A stretch of DNA of 64,000 nucleotides from Lentzea sp033794685 (GTDB lineage: Bacteria > Actinomycetota > Actinomycetes > Mycobacteriales > Pseudonocardiaceae), in NCBI GenBank assembly GCA_033794685.1, contig JARAYZ010000002.1, one strand, 5' to 3'. Of this stretch, positions 1-9,357 are shown piece after piece. How positions within the stretch are numbered: position 1 is the stretch's first letter; every line of letters begins with the position of its first letter. The position numbers and the translations under genes were made by a program. Below the pieces are notes generated by a model, which was given only the letters and a program-made list of their open reading frames with translations, was not told the origin of the DNA and did no database searches.

Positions 1-2
1 AG

Positions 3-2816
3 CTCGGCGCGGGAGCCGTGCTGACGCAGGCGGGGTGGACGGCCACCGGTACCTCCTCGGCGGCACCCGAGGAGGTGCGGGCGGCGAACGACCTCGCGCT
101 CTGGTACGACCGCCCGGCCGGCAATGACTGGCTGCGCGCGCTGCCGGTGGGCAACGGGCGGCTCGGCGCGATGGTGTTCGGCAACACCGACATCGAACGC
201 CTGCAGCTCAACGAGGACACGGTCTGGGCAGGGGGTCCGCACGACTACAGCAACCCACGCGGTGCCGGATCCCTGGCCCAGATCCGGCAGCTCGTGTTCT
301 CGAACCAGTGGACGCAGGCGCAGTCGCTGATCGACCAGACGATGCTGGGCAGCCCGGCCGGTCAGCTCGCCTACCAGCCGGTGGGCGACCTGCGGCTGAC
401 GTTGCCGTCCGGAACCGCGAGCGGGTACCAGCGCACGCTCGACCTCACGACGGCGACGACCGCGGTCGGCTACGTGGTGAACGGCGTGCGCCACCGGCGG
501 GAGGTGTTCGCCAGCGCGCCGGACCAGGTGATCGTCGTGCGCCTGACCGCGGAGACGCCGGGCTCGGTCTCCTTCACCGCGTCGTTCGGCTCACCGCAGC
601 GCACGACGACGTCCAGCCCGGACGCCACGACCATCGCGCTGGACGGGATCTCCGGCACCCAGCGGGGAATCGCGGGCACCGTGCGGTTCCTCGCACTGGC
701 CAGGGCGGTGGCCGAGGGCGGCACCGTCACCAGTTCGGCGGGGACGGTGCGGGTGAGCGGCGCCGACGCCGTCACCGTGCTGATCTCCATCGGCACCAGC
801 TACGTCGACTTCCGGACCGTCAACGGCGACTACCAGGGCATCGCCCGCAGCCGTCTGAGCGCCGCGCAGGGCCGCTCCTTCGACACCCTGCGAGCACGGC
901 ACGTAGCCGACCACCAGGCGTTGTTCGGGCGCGTGACGCTCGACGTGGGGCGGACGGCGGCGGCCGACCAGCCGACCGACGTCCGGATCAGCAGGCACGC
1001 GAGCACGTCCGACCCGCAGTTCGCCGCGCTGCTCTTCCAGTACGGCCGCTACCTGCTGATCTCGTCGTCGCGGCCCGGCACGCAACCGGCGAACCTGCAG
1101 GGCATCTGGAACGACCAGATGGCGCCGTCGTGGGACTCGAAGTACACGATCAACGCCAACCTGCCGATGAACTACTGGCCGGCGGACACCACCAACCTCG
1201 GTGAGTGCTTCCAGCCGGTGTTCCGCATGGTCAACGACCTCACCATCACCGGCGCGCGCACCGCCCAGGTCCAGTACGGAGCGCGCGGCTGGGTCACCCA
1301 CCACAACACCGACGCCTGGCGCGGCACCTCGGTCGTCGACTTCGCGGCGGCGGGCATGTGGCAGACGGGTGGGGCGTGGCTCTCGACGCTGATCTGGGAC
1401 CACTACCGGTTCACCGGGGACGTGGACTTCCTGCGCACGTACTACCCGGCGCTCAAGGGATGCGCGCAGTTCTTCCTCGACACGCTCGTCACCGAGCCGA
1501 GCCTCGGGCACCTCGTCACCAACCCGTCGAACTCGCCGGAGCTCAACCACCACGCCAACGCGTCGGTGTGCGCCGGGCCGACGATGGACACGCAGATCCT
1601 GCGCGACCTCTTCGACGGCTGCGCGAGCGCGTCCGAGGTGCTGGGCGTCGACACCGACTTCCGCGCACAGGTGCGGTCTGCGCGCCAGCGGCTCGCCCCG
1701 ACGAAGGTCGGGTCGCGCGGCAACGTCGTGGAATGGCTCTACGACTGGGTGGAGACGGAACCGAACCACCGGCACGTCTCGCACCTGTACGGCCTGCACC
1801 CGAGCAACCAGATCACCAGGCGCGGCACGCCCGCACTGCACACGGCCGCACGCCGCACCCTCGAACTGCGCGGTGACGCGGGCACGGGGTGGTCCCTCGC
1901 CTGGAAGATCAACTACTGGGCACGGCTGGAGGAGGGATCGCGGGCGCACGACCTGCTGCGGTCCCTGGTGACGACCGACCGCCTGGCGCCCAACATGTTC
2001 GACCTGCACCCGCCGTTCCAGATCGACGGCAACTTCGGGGCGACCTCCGGCATCGCGGAAATGCTGCTGCACAGCCACAACGGCGAGCTGCACGTGCTCC
2101 CCGCCCTGCCACCGGCGTGGCCCGCGGGCAGTGTCACCGGGCTGCGCGGGCGCGGCGGGTACACGGTCGGCGCGACGTGGGCGGCCGACGGCGCGATCAC
2201 GCTGTCCGTCACCGCCGACCGGGGCGGCACGATCCGCGTCCGCAACCGGATCTTCACCGGCACCCACGAACTGCGCGACACGACCACCGGTGCCGTGGTC
2301 CCGGCCGTGAAACCCGAAGCCGACGTCGTGGAGTTCACCGTCCAAGGTGGACACACCTACCGCGCGACCGGCCAGGGCACCGGTTCGGGAGTGCGACCGG
2401 GCGTGCCCTATCGGCTCATCGCACGGCACAGCGGGAAGTACGCCGACATCAGCGGCGCGTCCACGGCGCCCGGCGCGCTGGTGCAGCAGTGGTCCTCGAC
2501 CGGCGGGCTCAACCAGCAGTTCGACCTCCTCGACTCCGGCGGCGGGTACTACCGCGTCCGGGCTCGGCACAGCGGCCTGGTGCTCCAGGTCGCGAGCACG
2601 GCCACAGGCGCCGACGTCACCCAGCAGACCGACACCGGTGCCACGTCCCAGCAGTGGCGCGTGACCGACCACGGCGGCGGGGTCGTCAGCCTGGTCAACC
2701 GGCTGAGCGGGCTCGCCCTCGACGTGTGGCAGGCCTCGGCCGCCGACGGCGCCCGGATCTCCCAGTGGACGCCCGGCGGGGGCGAGAACCAGCGATTCCA
2801 ACTCCAACCAGCGTGA
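3..2816 (+). CDS. GH95 alpha-L-fucosidase-like enzyme with C-terminal trefoil lectin (5' partial)
   Basis: Secreted glycoside hydrolase that probably releases alpha-L-fucosyl or alpha-L-galactosyl residues from plant or host glycans. The reading frame is open to the window edge, and the small-residue-rich leader ending near SSAA looks like the end of an export signal whose start lies upstream. The mature protein opens with LWYDRPAGNDWLRALPVGNG, typical of GH95. Further GH95 signatures are HHNTDAWRG (about 1305), NSPELN (about 1525) and DGNFGATSG (about 2026), which carry the Asn, Glu and Asp positions used in this inverting family. A ricin-type trefoil (from about 2398) with repeated RHSGLVLQV and QQW motifs follows. 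That trefoil is very similar to the one on the GH2 enzyme at 5496-9224. The esterase gene starts 46 bases downstream, so co-transcription is plausible. The family call is firm; the substrate is inferred. Confidence 0.9.
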   Translation, partial: LGAGAVLTQAGWTATGTSSAAPEEVRAANDLALWYDRPAGNDWLRALPVGNGRLGAMVFGNTDIERLQLNEDTVWAGGPHDYSNPRGAGSLAQIRQLVFSNQWTQAQSLIDQTMLGSPAGQLAYQPVGDLRLTLPSGTASGYQRTLDLTTATTAVGYVVNGVRHRREVFASAPDQVIVVRLTAETPGSVSFTASFGSPQRTTTSSPDATTIALDGISGTQRGIAGTVRFLALARAVAEGGTVTSSAGTVRVSGADAVTVLISIGTSYVDFRTVNGDYQGIARSRLSAAQGRSFDTLRARHVADHQALFGRVTLDVGRTAAADQPTDVRISRHASTSDPQFAALLFQYGRYLLISSSRPGTQPANLQGIWNDQMAPSWDSKYTINANLPMNYWPADTTNLGECFQPVFRMVNDLTITGARTAQVQYGARGWVTHHNTDAWRGTSVVDFAAAGMWQTGGAWLSTLIWDHYRFTGDVDFLRTYYPALKGCAQFFLDTLVTEPSLGHLVTNPSNSPELNHHANASVCAGPTMDTQILRDLFDGCASASEVLGVDTDFRAQVRSARQRLAPTKVGSRGNVVEWLYDWVETEPNHRHVSHLYGLHPSNQITRRGTPALHTAARRTLELRGDAGTGWSLAWKINYWARLEEGSRAHDLLRSLVTTDRLAPNMFDLHPPFQIDGNFGATSGIAEMLLHSHNGELHVLPALPPAWPAGSVTGLRGRGGYTVGATWAADGAITLSVTADRGGTIRVRNRIFTGTHELRDTTTGAVVPAVKPEADVVEFTVQGGHTYRATGQGTGSGVRPGVPYRLIARHSGKYADISGASTAPGALVQQWSSTGGLNQQFDLLDSGGGYYRVRARHSGLVLQVASTATGADVTQQTDTGATSQQWRVTDHGGGVVSLVNRLSGLALDVWQASAADGARISQWTPGGGENQRFQLQPA

Positions 2817-2862
2817 CGAACCGGAGGAACGACGATGTTCCAGCAGCACAAGGGGTCCGGCC

Positions 2863-4155
2863 ATGTCCCGGCGTAGGGTCGTGCTCGCCATGGCGGTCGC
2901 GAGCGCCGTGGTCTTCCTGGGCGCGGCGGGCATCGCCGTCGGCGGCACGGCACCGGGCCAGGTCGGTGCTCTGGCCGGCACGGCCGGGTGCGGCAAGGCA
3001 CCGGCTCTCACCAGCGGCCAGCACACCATCAGCAGCGGCGGCCAGAACCGCTCGTACATCCTGCGAGTGCCACCCGGCTACGACAACAACCGCCAGTACC
3101 GGCTGTTCGTCGGCCTGCACTGGCGCGGCGGCACCGCGAACGACGTCGACTCCGGCGGCGGTGACGGCTACAACTGGTCGTACTACGGCCTGCGCCGGCT
3201 CTCCGACGCCGCGAACAACGGCACGATCTTCGTGGCACCGCAGGGCAACGGCAACGGCTGGGCCAACCCCGGCGGGCAGGACCTGACGTTCATCGACGAC
3301 CTGGTCCGGTTGCTGGACAACAGCCTGTGCGTCGACACGGCCCAGCGCTACGCCGGTGGCTTCAGTTACGGCGGCGGCATGTCCTACGCGCTCGCCTGCG
3401 CCCGCGCCAAGGTCTTCCGCGCGGTCGTCGTCTACTCGGGTGCCGAGCTCAGCGGCTGCAGCGGGGGCAGCGACCCCATCGCCTACCTGGGCATCCACGG
3501 CATCAGCGACAACGTCCTGGGCATCGGCCTGGGCCGCGGGCTGCGTGACAGGTTCGTCCGCAACAACGGCTGCACCGCGCAGAACGCGCCGGAACCGCGG
3601 GCCGGCAGCAGGACGCACGTCGTCACGGCCTTCAGCGGCTGCCGCGCCGGCTACCCGGTGGTGTGGGCGGCGTTCGACGGCGGCCACACCCCGGGCCCGA
3701 TCGACTCGGGCGGCGACGGCTGGCGCACCTGGACGTCCGGTGAGGCGTGGAAGTTCATCACCCAGTTCGACGGTGGTCCCGGCACGACGACGACCACGAC
3801 CACCACCACGACGACGACCTCGAACCCGCCGGGTGGCGCGGACTGCCGGGTCGGCGACGTGATCAACGCCTGGAACACCGGCCTGACGTCGAACATCACC
3901 ATCACGAACACGAGCTCGTCGCCGGTCAGCGGCTGGTCGCTGGTCTTCACCCTGCCCGGCGGCCAGACCATCACCTCCGGCTGGGGCGCCACCTACTCCC
4001 CCGCGTCGGGCCAGGTGACGGCCAGGAACGTGTCCTACAACGCCGACATCGCGCCGAACGCGTCCATCACGGTCGGCTTCCAGGCGAACCACACCGGTAA
4101 CGCCTCCGCTCCGGCCTCGTTCGCCCTCAACGGCAAGACGTGCGCAGCCGCGTGA
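2863..4155 (+). CDS. secreted CE1/PHB-depolymerase-type esterase with CBM2
   Basis: Extracellular serine esterase of the feruloyl/acetylxylan esterase (CE1, PHB depolymerase-like) type, expected to remove ester decorations from hemicellulose. The order is an N-terminal signal peptide (residues 1-30), an alpha/beta-hydrolase domain (about 35-305) with nucleophile motif GFSYG (Ser168), GIHGISDN for the acid region and FDGGH for the catalytic His, then a Thr-rich linker encoded by ACS-type repeats (about 3783-3830), and a C-terminal CBM2 with conserved Trp residues (NAWNTG, SGWSLVF, SGWGA). Cys pairs (AGCGKA-like, LCVDT, LSGC, NNGC) suggest disulfides. It is a close paralogue of the next gene, from which it differs mainly in the binding module. 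Start ATG 2863 gives a normal signal peptide. Confidence 0.88.
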   Translation: MSRRRVVLAMAVASAVVFLGAAGIAVGGTAPGQVGALAGTAGCGKAPALTSGQHTISSGGQNRSYILRVPPGYDNNRQYRLFVGLHWRGGTANDVDSGGGDGYNWSYYGLRRLSDAANNGTIFVAPQGNGNGWANPGGQDLTFIDDLVRLLDNSLCVDTAQRYAGGFSYGGGMSYALACARAKVFRAVVVYSGAELSGCSGGSDPIAYLGIHGISDNVLGIGLGRGLRDRFVRNNGCTAQNAPEPRAGSRTHVVTAFSGCRAGYPVVWAAFDGGHTPGPIDSGGDGWRTWTSGEAWKFITQFDGGPGTTTTTTTTTTTTSNPPGGADCRVGDVINAWNTGLTSNITITNTSSSPVSGWSLVFTLPGGQTITSGWGATYSPASGQVTARNVSYNADIAPNASITVGFQANHTGNASAPASFALNGKTCAAA

Positions 4156-4175
4156 CGACCACGGAAGAGAAACCC

Positions 4176-5462
4176 ATGCGACGCAACACCATCCAACGAC
4201 GGGCGTGGTCGCTGATCGCGGCGGCCGCACTGGTCCTCTCCGGCGCCGGTGCCGCCCAGGCGCAGGCACCGGCCGACCCGGCCGTGCTCGCGGGCACCGC
4301 GGGCTGCGGCAAGGCCCCCACGCTGCGCAACGGCGACCAGACCATCCAGAGCGGTGGCAAGAACCGGTCGTTCATCCTGAGCATCCCGGACAACTACGAC
4401 AACACCCGCCAGTACCGGCTGGTCTTCGGGTTCCACTGGCTGGGCGGCACGTCCGGCCAGGTGGCGGGCGGCGGCAGCGACGGTGACGTCTACGCCCACT
4501 ACGGACTGCGCCGCCTGGCGAACAACTCGACGATCTTCGTCGCGCCGCAGGGGCTGAACAACGGCTGGGGCAACTCCGGCGGCGAGGACGTCCGGTTCGT
4601 CGACGACATGCTCAGCCGGATCGAGAACGACCTCTGCGTCGACACCACGCAGCGCTTCTCGCTCGGCTTCAGCTACGGCGGCGCGATGAGCATCTCGCTC
4701 GCCTGCTCCCGCCCGACGGTGTTCCGCGCCATCGCCGCGATCGCCTCACCGGGCGAGATCAGCGGATGCTCCGGTGGTACCGCGCCCGTGGCGTTCATGG
4801 GCATCCACGGCATCGGCGACAACATCGGGTCGGGCCGCGGCCAGCGCGACCGCTGGGTTCGCAACAACGGCTGCACGGCGCAGAACGCCCCGGAACCCGC
4901 GCGGGGCAGCAACACGCACATCACGACCGCCTACTCGGGTTGCCGCAGCGGCTATCCGGTGGTGTGGGCCCCGTTCGACGGCGGCCACCAGCAGGGACCG
5001 GTGGACGGGTGCGCGGGGTGCGAGAGCGGCGCCCGCAGCTGGGTCAAGACCGAGGTGTGGAAGTTCTTCACTGGCGACACGACGCCGGCCCCCACGTCGT
5101 TCCGGTTGCGCGGCGAGTCCTCCGGCCGCTGCCTCGACGTGTCCGGGGCGGGCACGGCCAACGGCACCCAGCTGATCACCTGGGACTGCCACACCAACAC
5201 CAACCAGCAGTTCACCCAGAACGGTCAGGCACTCCAGGTCGGCGGCAAGTGCCTCGACGCGCCCACGAACGCCGGTTCCGGTGCCAGGGTGCAGATCTGG
5301 GACTGCCACGGCGGCGCCAACCAGGGCTGGAACGTCGGCGGCGGCACCGTCACGAGCGTCCAGACCGGACTCTGCCTCACCTCCGGCGGCACGGGCAACG
5401 GCGCGGCCGTCACCGTGGCGACCTGCCGGGGCAGTGCCGACCAGCGCTGGGCCAAGGCCTGA
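4176..5462 (+). CDS. secreted CE1/PHB-depolymerase-type esterase with CBM13 trefoil
   Basis: Second extracellular CE1-type esterase of 428 residues. I chose ATG 4176 because it follows a purine-rich site (ggaagaga) and begins a classic signal peptide (basic start, LIAAAALVLSGAGAAQAQA). An earlier in-frame ATG at 4140 overlaps the preceding gene and would add a charged leader. The hydrolase domain has GFSYGG (nucleophile Ser166), GIHGIGDN and FDGGHQQ for the His. The tail from about residue 308 is a ricin-type/CBM13 trefoil (GRCLDVSG, QLITWDC, QQFT, KCLDAP, VQIWDC, GLCLTSGG, RWAKA). The catalytic half is collinear with the upstream esterase, so the pair looks like a tandem duplication followed by a binding-module swap. 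Confidence 0.88.
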   Translation: MRRNTIQRRAWSLIAAAALVLSGAGAAQAQAPADPAVLAGTAGCGKAPTLRNGDQTIQSGGKNRSFILSIPDNYDNTRQYRLVFGFHWLGGTSGQVAGGGSDGDVYAHYGLRRLANNSTIFVAPQGLNNGWGNSGGEDVRFVDDMLSRIENDLCVDTTQRFSLGFSYGGAMSISLACSRPTVFRAIAAIASPGEISGCSGGTAPVAFMGIHGIGDNIGSGRGQRDRWVRNNGCTAQNAPEPARGSNTHITTAYSGCRSGYPVVWAPFDGGHQQGPVDGCAGCESGARSWVKTEVWKFFTGDTTPAPTSFRLRGESSGRCLDVSGAGTANGTQLITWDCHTNTNQQFTQNGQALQVGGKCLDAPTNAGSGARVQIWDCHGGANQGWNVGGGTVTSVQTGLCLTSGGTGNGAAVTVATCRGSADQRWAKA

Positions 5463-5495
5463 CGTCACCCGCCCCGCCGAAAGCCAGGAGAAGCC

Positions 5496-8400
5496 GTGTC
5501 CAACGCACCAGACGAGCCTGCACCGGCCCGTCCTCACTCGATCCGCAGGCGCACCCTCCTCGGTGGCGGTCTGGCAGCGCTCGCCGCACCCGCGCTGACC
5601 GGCACTGCCGGTGCGGGGACCCCGGCCGAGGTGTCGGCGGCGGCGTGGCCCGATCCGCCCAACGGGTACCCCGAGTGGAACAACAACATCGGGATCTTCC
5701 AGGTGAACTCCCAGCCCGCACACGCCACCCTCATGCCGTACGCCGATCTCCAGCAGGCGCTGGCGGCCGACCGCTCGGCCTCGCCGTTCCGGCTCGACCT
5801 GACCGGGACCTGGAAGTTCAAGCACGTCGCCAAACCCGCGGACCGCGACCTGAACTTCTGGCGCACCGACGTCGACGACAGCGGCTGGGCGAACCTGCCC
5901 GTGCCCGCCAACTGGCAGCTGCACGGCTACGACAACCCGATCTACGTCAACGTCACCTACCCGTGGTGGGGCGGCAACGGCCAGAACGAGAACGCACAGC
6001 CGCCGTTCGCACCGCAGCGGGTCAACGCCGTCGGCCAGTACCGCAGGACGTTCACGCTGCCCTCGGCGTGGCAGGGGCGGCGGATCCACCTCCACTTCGA
6101 GGGGGTCAAGTCCGGTTTCTACCTGTGGATCAACGGCACGAAGGTCGGGTACCGCGAGGGTTCCTACACGCCCTCGGAGTTCGACGTCACCGACCACGTG
6201 CGGACCGGGACCAACCTGGTCGCGGTCGAGGTGTTCCGGTATCCCGACGGGGAGTGGCTGGAGGACCAGGACATGATCCGGCTGTCCGGGATCTTCCGGC
6301 CGGTCTTCCTCTACTCGCTGCCGCCCGTGCACCTGCGCGACTTCACCATCACCACGCCGTTGCGGGACAACTACACCAACGCGGACCTCGGCGTGGCGGT
6401 GGTCGTGCGCAACAACGGGCAGCAGACGGGCACGTTCACGGTCGAAACCCAGCTGTACGACCAGAATCGCCAACCGGTGTGGCCGGAACCGTTGCGCACG
6501 GCGATGAACTCGCCCTCGCCGGGCCAGGAGGTGACCGGCCGCGGTTCGAAGGCGGTGCAGGGACCGAGGCTCTGGTCCGCGGAGAAACCGAACCTCTACA
6601 CCGCGGTGCTCTCGTTGAAGGACCCTGCGGGCGCGATCGTCCAGACGGTGTCGGCCAGGGTCGGCTTCCGCGAGTTCGCGCTCAGGGACGGCCTGATGCG
6701 GATCAACGGCAAGCCGGTGTCGTTGCGCGGCACCAACAGGCACGAGATGCATCCCGACCGCGGCGCGGCACTGACCCGGGCGGACATGGTCCTCGACATC
6801 ACCGTGATGAAGCAGCTCAACATCAACTCGGTCCGCACGTCGCACTACCCGAACAACACGCTGTGGTACGACCTGGCCGACGAGTACGGGCTGTACGTGC
6901 TGGACGAGACCAACCTCGAGACGCACGGGATCCGGGACACCTACCCCGCGTCGAGGTCGGACTGGACCTCGAACGTGCTCGACCGGGCCGCGCAGATGGT
7001 GCACCGGGACAAGAACCACCCCTCGGTGATCATGTGGTCGCTCGGCAACGAGGCCGGCGGTGGCAGCAACTTCGTCGCCATGCGCGACTGGATCCGGGCG
7101 GCCGACCCGACCCGGATCATCCAGTACGAGGGTGACAACCGGCCCCAGGTCAGCGACATCCGGTCCGCGATGTACGAAAGCCCGGCAGGAGTGGCGAACC
7201 GGGCGCGCAACACCTCCGACACCCGGCCGTACGTGATGATCGAGTACACCCACAGCATGGGCAACTCCACCGGCAACCTCAAGGAGTACTGGGACGTCAT
7301 CCGGGCCAACCCGGTCCTGCAGGGCGGCTGGATCTGGGACTTCGCCGACCAGGCACTCACCTGGAAGACCTCGTCCGGTGTCACGTACCAGGCCTACGGC
7401 GGCGACTGGGGCGACAACCCGAACGACGGCGCGTTCAGTGGTGACGGCATCGTCACGACCGACCGGCGGATCAGCGGCAAGGCCGTCGAGGTCAAGCAGG
7501 TCTACCAGGCGATCAACGTGACCGCCGGCGGTTCCTTCGACACCGTCCGGATCACCAACGAGCATCTCTTCACCAACGTCGGCGAGTTCGTCGCCGAGTG
7601 GGCGCTCGTCGCCGACGGCACGGTCGTCCAAAGTGGACAGCTCACCGCGGCGCAGGCCGACATCCCGCCGTTGTCCGCCAAGACGGTGCAGCTACCGGTC
7701 CAGCGCCCGGCGAACCCCGCACCGGGTGAGGAGCACTTCCTGCAACTGTCGTTCAAGCTGCGGACCTCGACCCCGTGGGCCGGCGCGGGTTTCGAGGTGG
7801 CCAAGCAACAGCTGCCGGTCAGCCTCGGCAGTCCTCCGGTCGTGCCGGTACCGGTGACGTCCGTACCGGTGCTGACCGCCACCGAGACCGGCGACCGCAT
7901 CACCGTCGTCGGACAGGGCTTCACCGTCGTCGTGGCGAAGTCCACCGGTGTGATCACCTCGTACGAGGCGATGGGCATGCGGCTGCTCGGTTCCGGGCCC
8001 GTGCCGAACTTCTGGCGGGCGCCGACCGACAACGACGTCGGCAACGGCCACCCGAGCCGCAACGCCACCTGGCGCAACGCCGGCGCGAACCGGACGGTGA
8101 GCCGCGTGACGCTCGACCGGCCGTCGGACCGCGCGGCGCGGATCACCGTCAGCGGCACCCTGCCGACCAGCACGGTGTCGACGTTCACGATGACGTACAC
8201 CGTCTACGGCAACGGCGAGATCAAGGTCGACACCACCCTGCACCCCGGATCGCCGAGCCTGCCCTACATCCCCGAGGTCGGCACGATGCTCCTCCTGCCC
8301 GGTGAACTCTCCCGGCTGCGCTACTACGGCCGCGGCCCGCACGAGAACCAGTGGGACCGCAAGACGGGTTCCGACGTCGGCGTGTACTCCTCCACCGTGG

Positions 8401-9224
8401 CCGAGCAGTGGACCGGGTACCTGCGGCCGCAGGAGAACGGCAACAAGACCGATGTCCGTTGGGTCGCCCTGGTCAACGGCAGCGGCCGCGGCCTGCTCGC
8501 GTGCGGCGACCAGCCGCTGGAGGTGAACGCGACCTACTTCACCCCCGAGGACCTCTCGAAGGGCGTCCGGCACGACTACCAGCTGACCCGGCGGCAGGAC
8601 GTGGTGCTGCGACTGAACCTGCGCCAGACGGGTGTCGGCGGCAACGACAGCTGGGGCGCGCACCCGCTCGACACCTACAAGCTGTTCCCCAACCGGGACT
8701 ACACCTACACGTACCGGTTGAAGCCGCTGCCCGACCTGGGCCAGGCGCTCGCGTTGTCCCGCGCACCGGTCGGCAGCGCGGGCGGCGGCAGCGGACCGGT
8801 GCGGACCGGTGTCGACTACCGGCTCGTCGCCCAGCACAGCGGCAAGCTGGCCGACATCAGCGGCGGGTCCACCGCGGCGGGTGCCGCCGCGATCCAGTGG
8901 GCCGCCACGGGCGGGCTGAACCAGGTGTTCGACTTCCTCGACTCCGGCGGCGGCTTCTACCGGATCCGCGCGCGGCACAGCGGTCTCGTGCTCCAGGTCG
9001 CGAGCTCGAGCAGCGGCGCCGACATCACCCAGCAACCCGACACCGGTTCGACCGCCCAGCAGTGGCAGGTGGTCGACCACGGGCTCGGCGTCGTGAGCTT
9101 CGTCAACCGACAGAGCGGCCTCGCCGCGGACGTCTGGGAACAGTCGACAGTGGACGGTGCCCGCATCTCCCAGTGGGCCGCGGGTTCCGGGCTCAACCAG
9201 CGGTTCGCGCTCCAACCGCTGTGA
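5496..9224 (+). CDS. Tat-exported GH2 beta-galactosidase-like enzyme with trefoil lectin
   Basis: Retaining glycoside hydrolase of family 2 with LacZ-like architecture, exported. The N-terminus carries a twin-arginine motif (SIRRRTLLGGGLAALAAP) and an AGAG-type cleavage region. Domains are a sugar-binding jelly roll (about 70-230, ending in GEWLEDQDM), an Ig-like domain, and a TIM barrel (about 345-640) with acid/base motif SLGNEAGGG (Glu519) and nucleophile motif MIEYTHSMGN (Glu583), followed by the Ig-like and beta-sandwich Bgal small-chain region containing YYGRGPHENQWDRKTG. A trefoil lectin fills residues about 1105-1242. At 1242 residues it is longer than E. coli LacZ because of the signal and the lectin. 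A beta-galactosidase-type activity is likely; the true natural substrate is not visible. The gap to the esterase is 33 bases, so this is probably one operon from gene 1 to here. Confidence 0.92.
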   Translation: MSNAPDEPAPARPHSIRRRTLLGGGLAALAAPALTGTAGAGTPAEVSAAAWPDPPNGYPEWNNNIGIFQVNSQPAHATLMPYADLQQALAADRSASPFRLDLTGTWKFKHVAKPADRDLNFWRTDVDDSGWANLPVPANWQLHGYDNPIYVNVTYPWWGGNGQNENAQPPFAPQRVNAVGQYRRTFTLPSAWQGRRIHLHFEGVKSGFYLWINGTKVGYREGSYTPSEFDVTDHVRTGTNLVAVEVFRYPDGEWLEDQDMIRLSGIFRPVFLYSLPPVHLRDFTITTPLRDNYTNADLGVAVVVRNNGQQTGTFTVETQLYDQNRQPVWPEPLRTAMNSPSPGQEVTGRGSKAVQGPRLWSAEKPNLYTAVLSLKDPAGAIVQTVSARVGFREFALRDGLMRINGKPVSLRGTNRHEMHPDRGAALTRADMVLDITVMKQLNINSVRTSHYPNNTLWYDLADEYGLYVLDETNLETHGIRDTYPASRSDWTSNVLDRAAQMVHRDKNHPSVIMWSLGNEAGGGSNFVAMRDWIRAADPTRIIQYEGDNRPQVSDIRSAMYESPAGVANRARNTSDTRPYVMIEYTHSMGNSTGNLKEYWDVIRANPVLQGGWIWDFADQALTWKTSSGVTYQAYGGDWGDNPNDGAFSGDGIVTTDRRISGKAVEVKQVYQAINVTAGGSFDTVRITNEHLFTNVGEFVAEWALVADGTVVQSGQLTAAQADIPPLSAKTVQLPVQRPANPAPGEEHFLQLSFKLRTSTPWAGAGFEVAKQQLPVSLGSPPVVPVPVTSVPVLTATETGDRITVVGQGFTVVVAKSTGVITSYEAMGMRLLGSGPVPNFWRAPTDNDVGNGHPSRNATWRNAGANRTVSRVTLDRPSDRAARITVSGTLPTSTVSTFTMTYTVYGNGEIKVDTTLHPGSPSLPYIPEVGTMLLLPGELSRLRYYGRGPHENQWDRKTGSDVGVYSSTVAEQWTGYLRPQENGNKTDVRWVALVNGSGRGLLACGDQPLEVNATYFTPEDLSKGVRHDYQLTRRQDVVLRLNLRQTGVGGNDSWGAHPLDTYKLFPNRDYTYTYRLKPLPDLGQALALSRAPVGSAGGGSGPVRTGVDYRLVAQHSGKLADISGGSTAAGAAAIQWAATGGLNQVFDFLDSGGGFYRIRARHSGLVLQVASSSSGADITQQPDTGSTAQQWQVVDHGLGVVSFVNRQSGLAADVWEQSTVDGARISQWAAGSGLNQRFALQPL

Positions 9225-9320
9225 ACCGGACGCGCGACGACGTCGACGACCTGTCGATTCGACGCGCGTTCGACGATCCCGCCGCCGCCGATCTGCCCGC
9301 CCGGTGAGGGCTCGCTACGT

Positions 9321-9334
9321 TGGGAGCGCTCCCA
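9321..9334. promoter_or_regulatory. CebR-type operator (perfect 14-bp palindrome)
   Basis: TGGGAGCGCTCCCA is a perfect palindrome located 24 bases before the GH12 start codon. It matches the known CebR (cellobiose-responsive LacI-family) box of streptomycetes exactly. It therefore predicts that the GH12 endoglucanase is repressed by a CebR orthologue and induced by cello-oligosaccharides. No cebR gene is present in the window. Confidence 0.88.
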
Positions 9335-9357
9335 GAACCCCTGTCCCAGGAGTCGTC

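Noticed and set aside
591..3059. Very long antisense frame of 822 codons opposite the GH95 gene
   Set aside because: Shadow of GC3-biased coding on the + strand; the composition is Arg/Pro/Ala/Gly filler and the real gene has clear family motifs.
3783..3830. ACS-type trinucleotide repeat that could look like a microsatellite
   Set aside because: It encodes the Thr-rich linker between esterase and CBM2, a normal feature of secreted actinomycete enzymes.
9229..9285. Possible hairpin (ACGCGCG / CGCGCGT) after the GH2 gene
   Set aside because: Short arms with a long GC-rich loop; chance pairing is likely in this composition.
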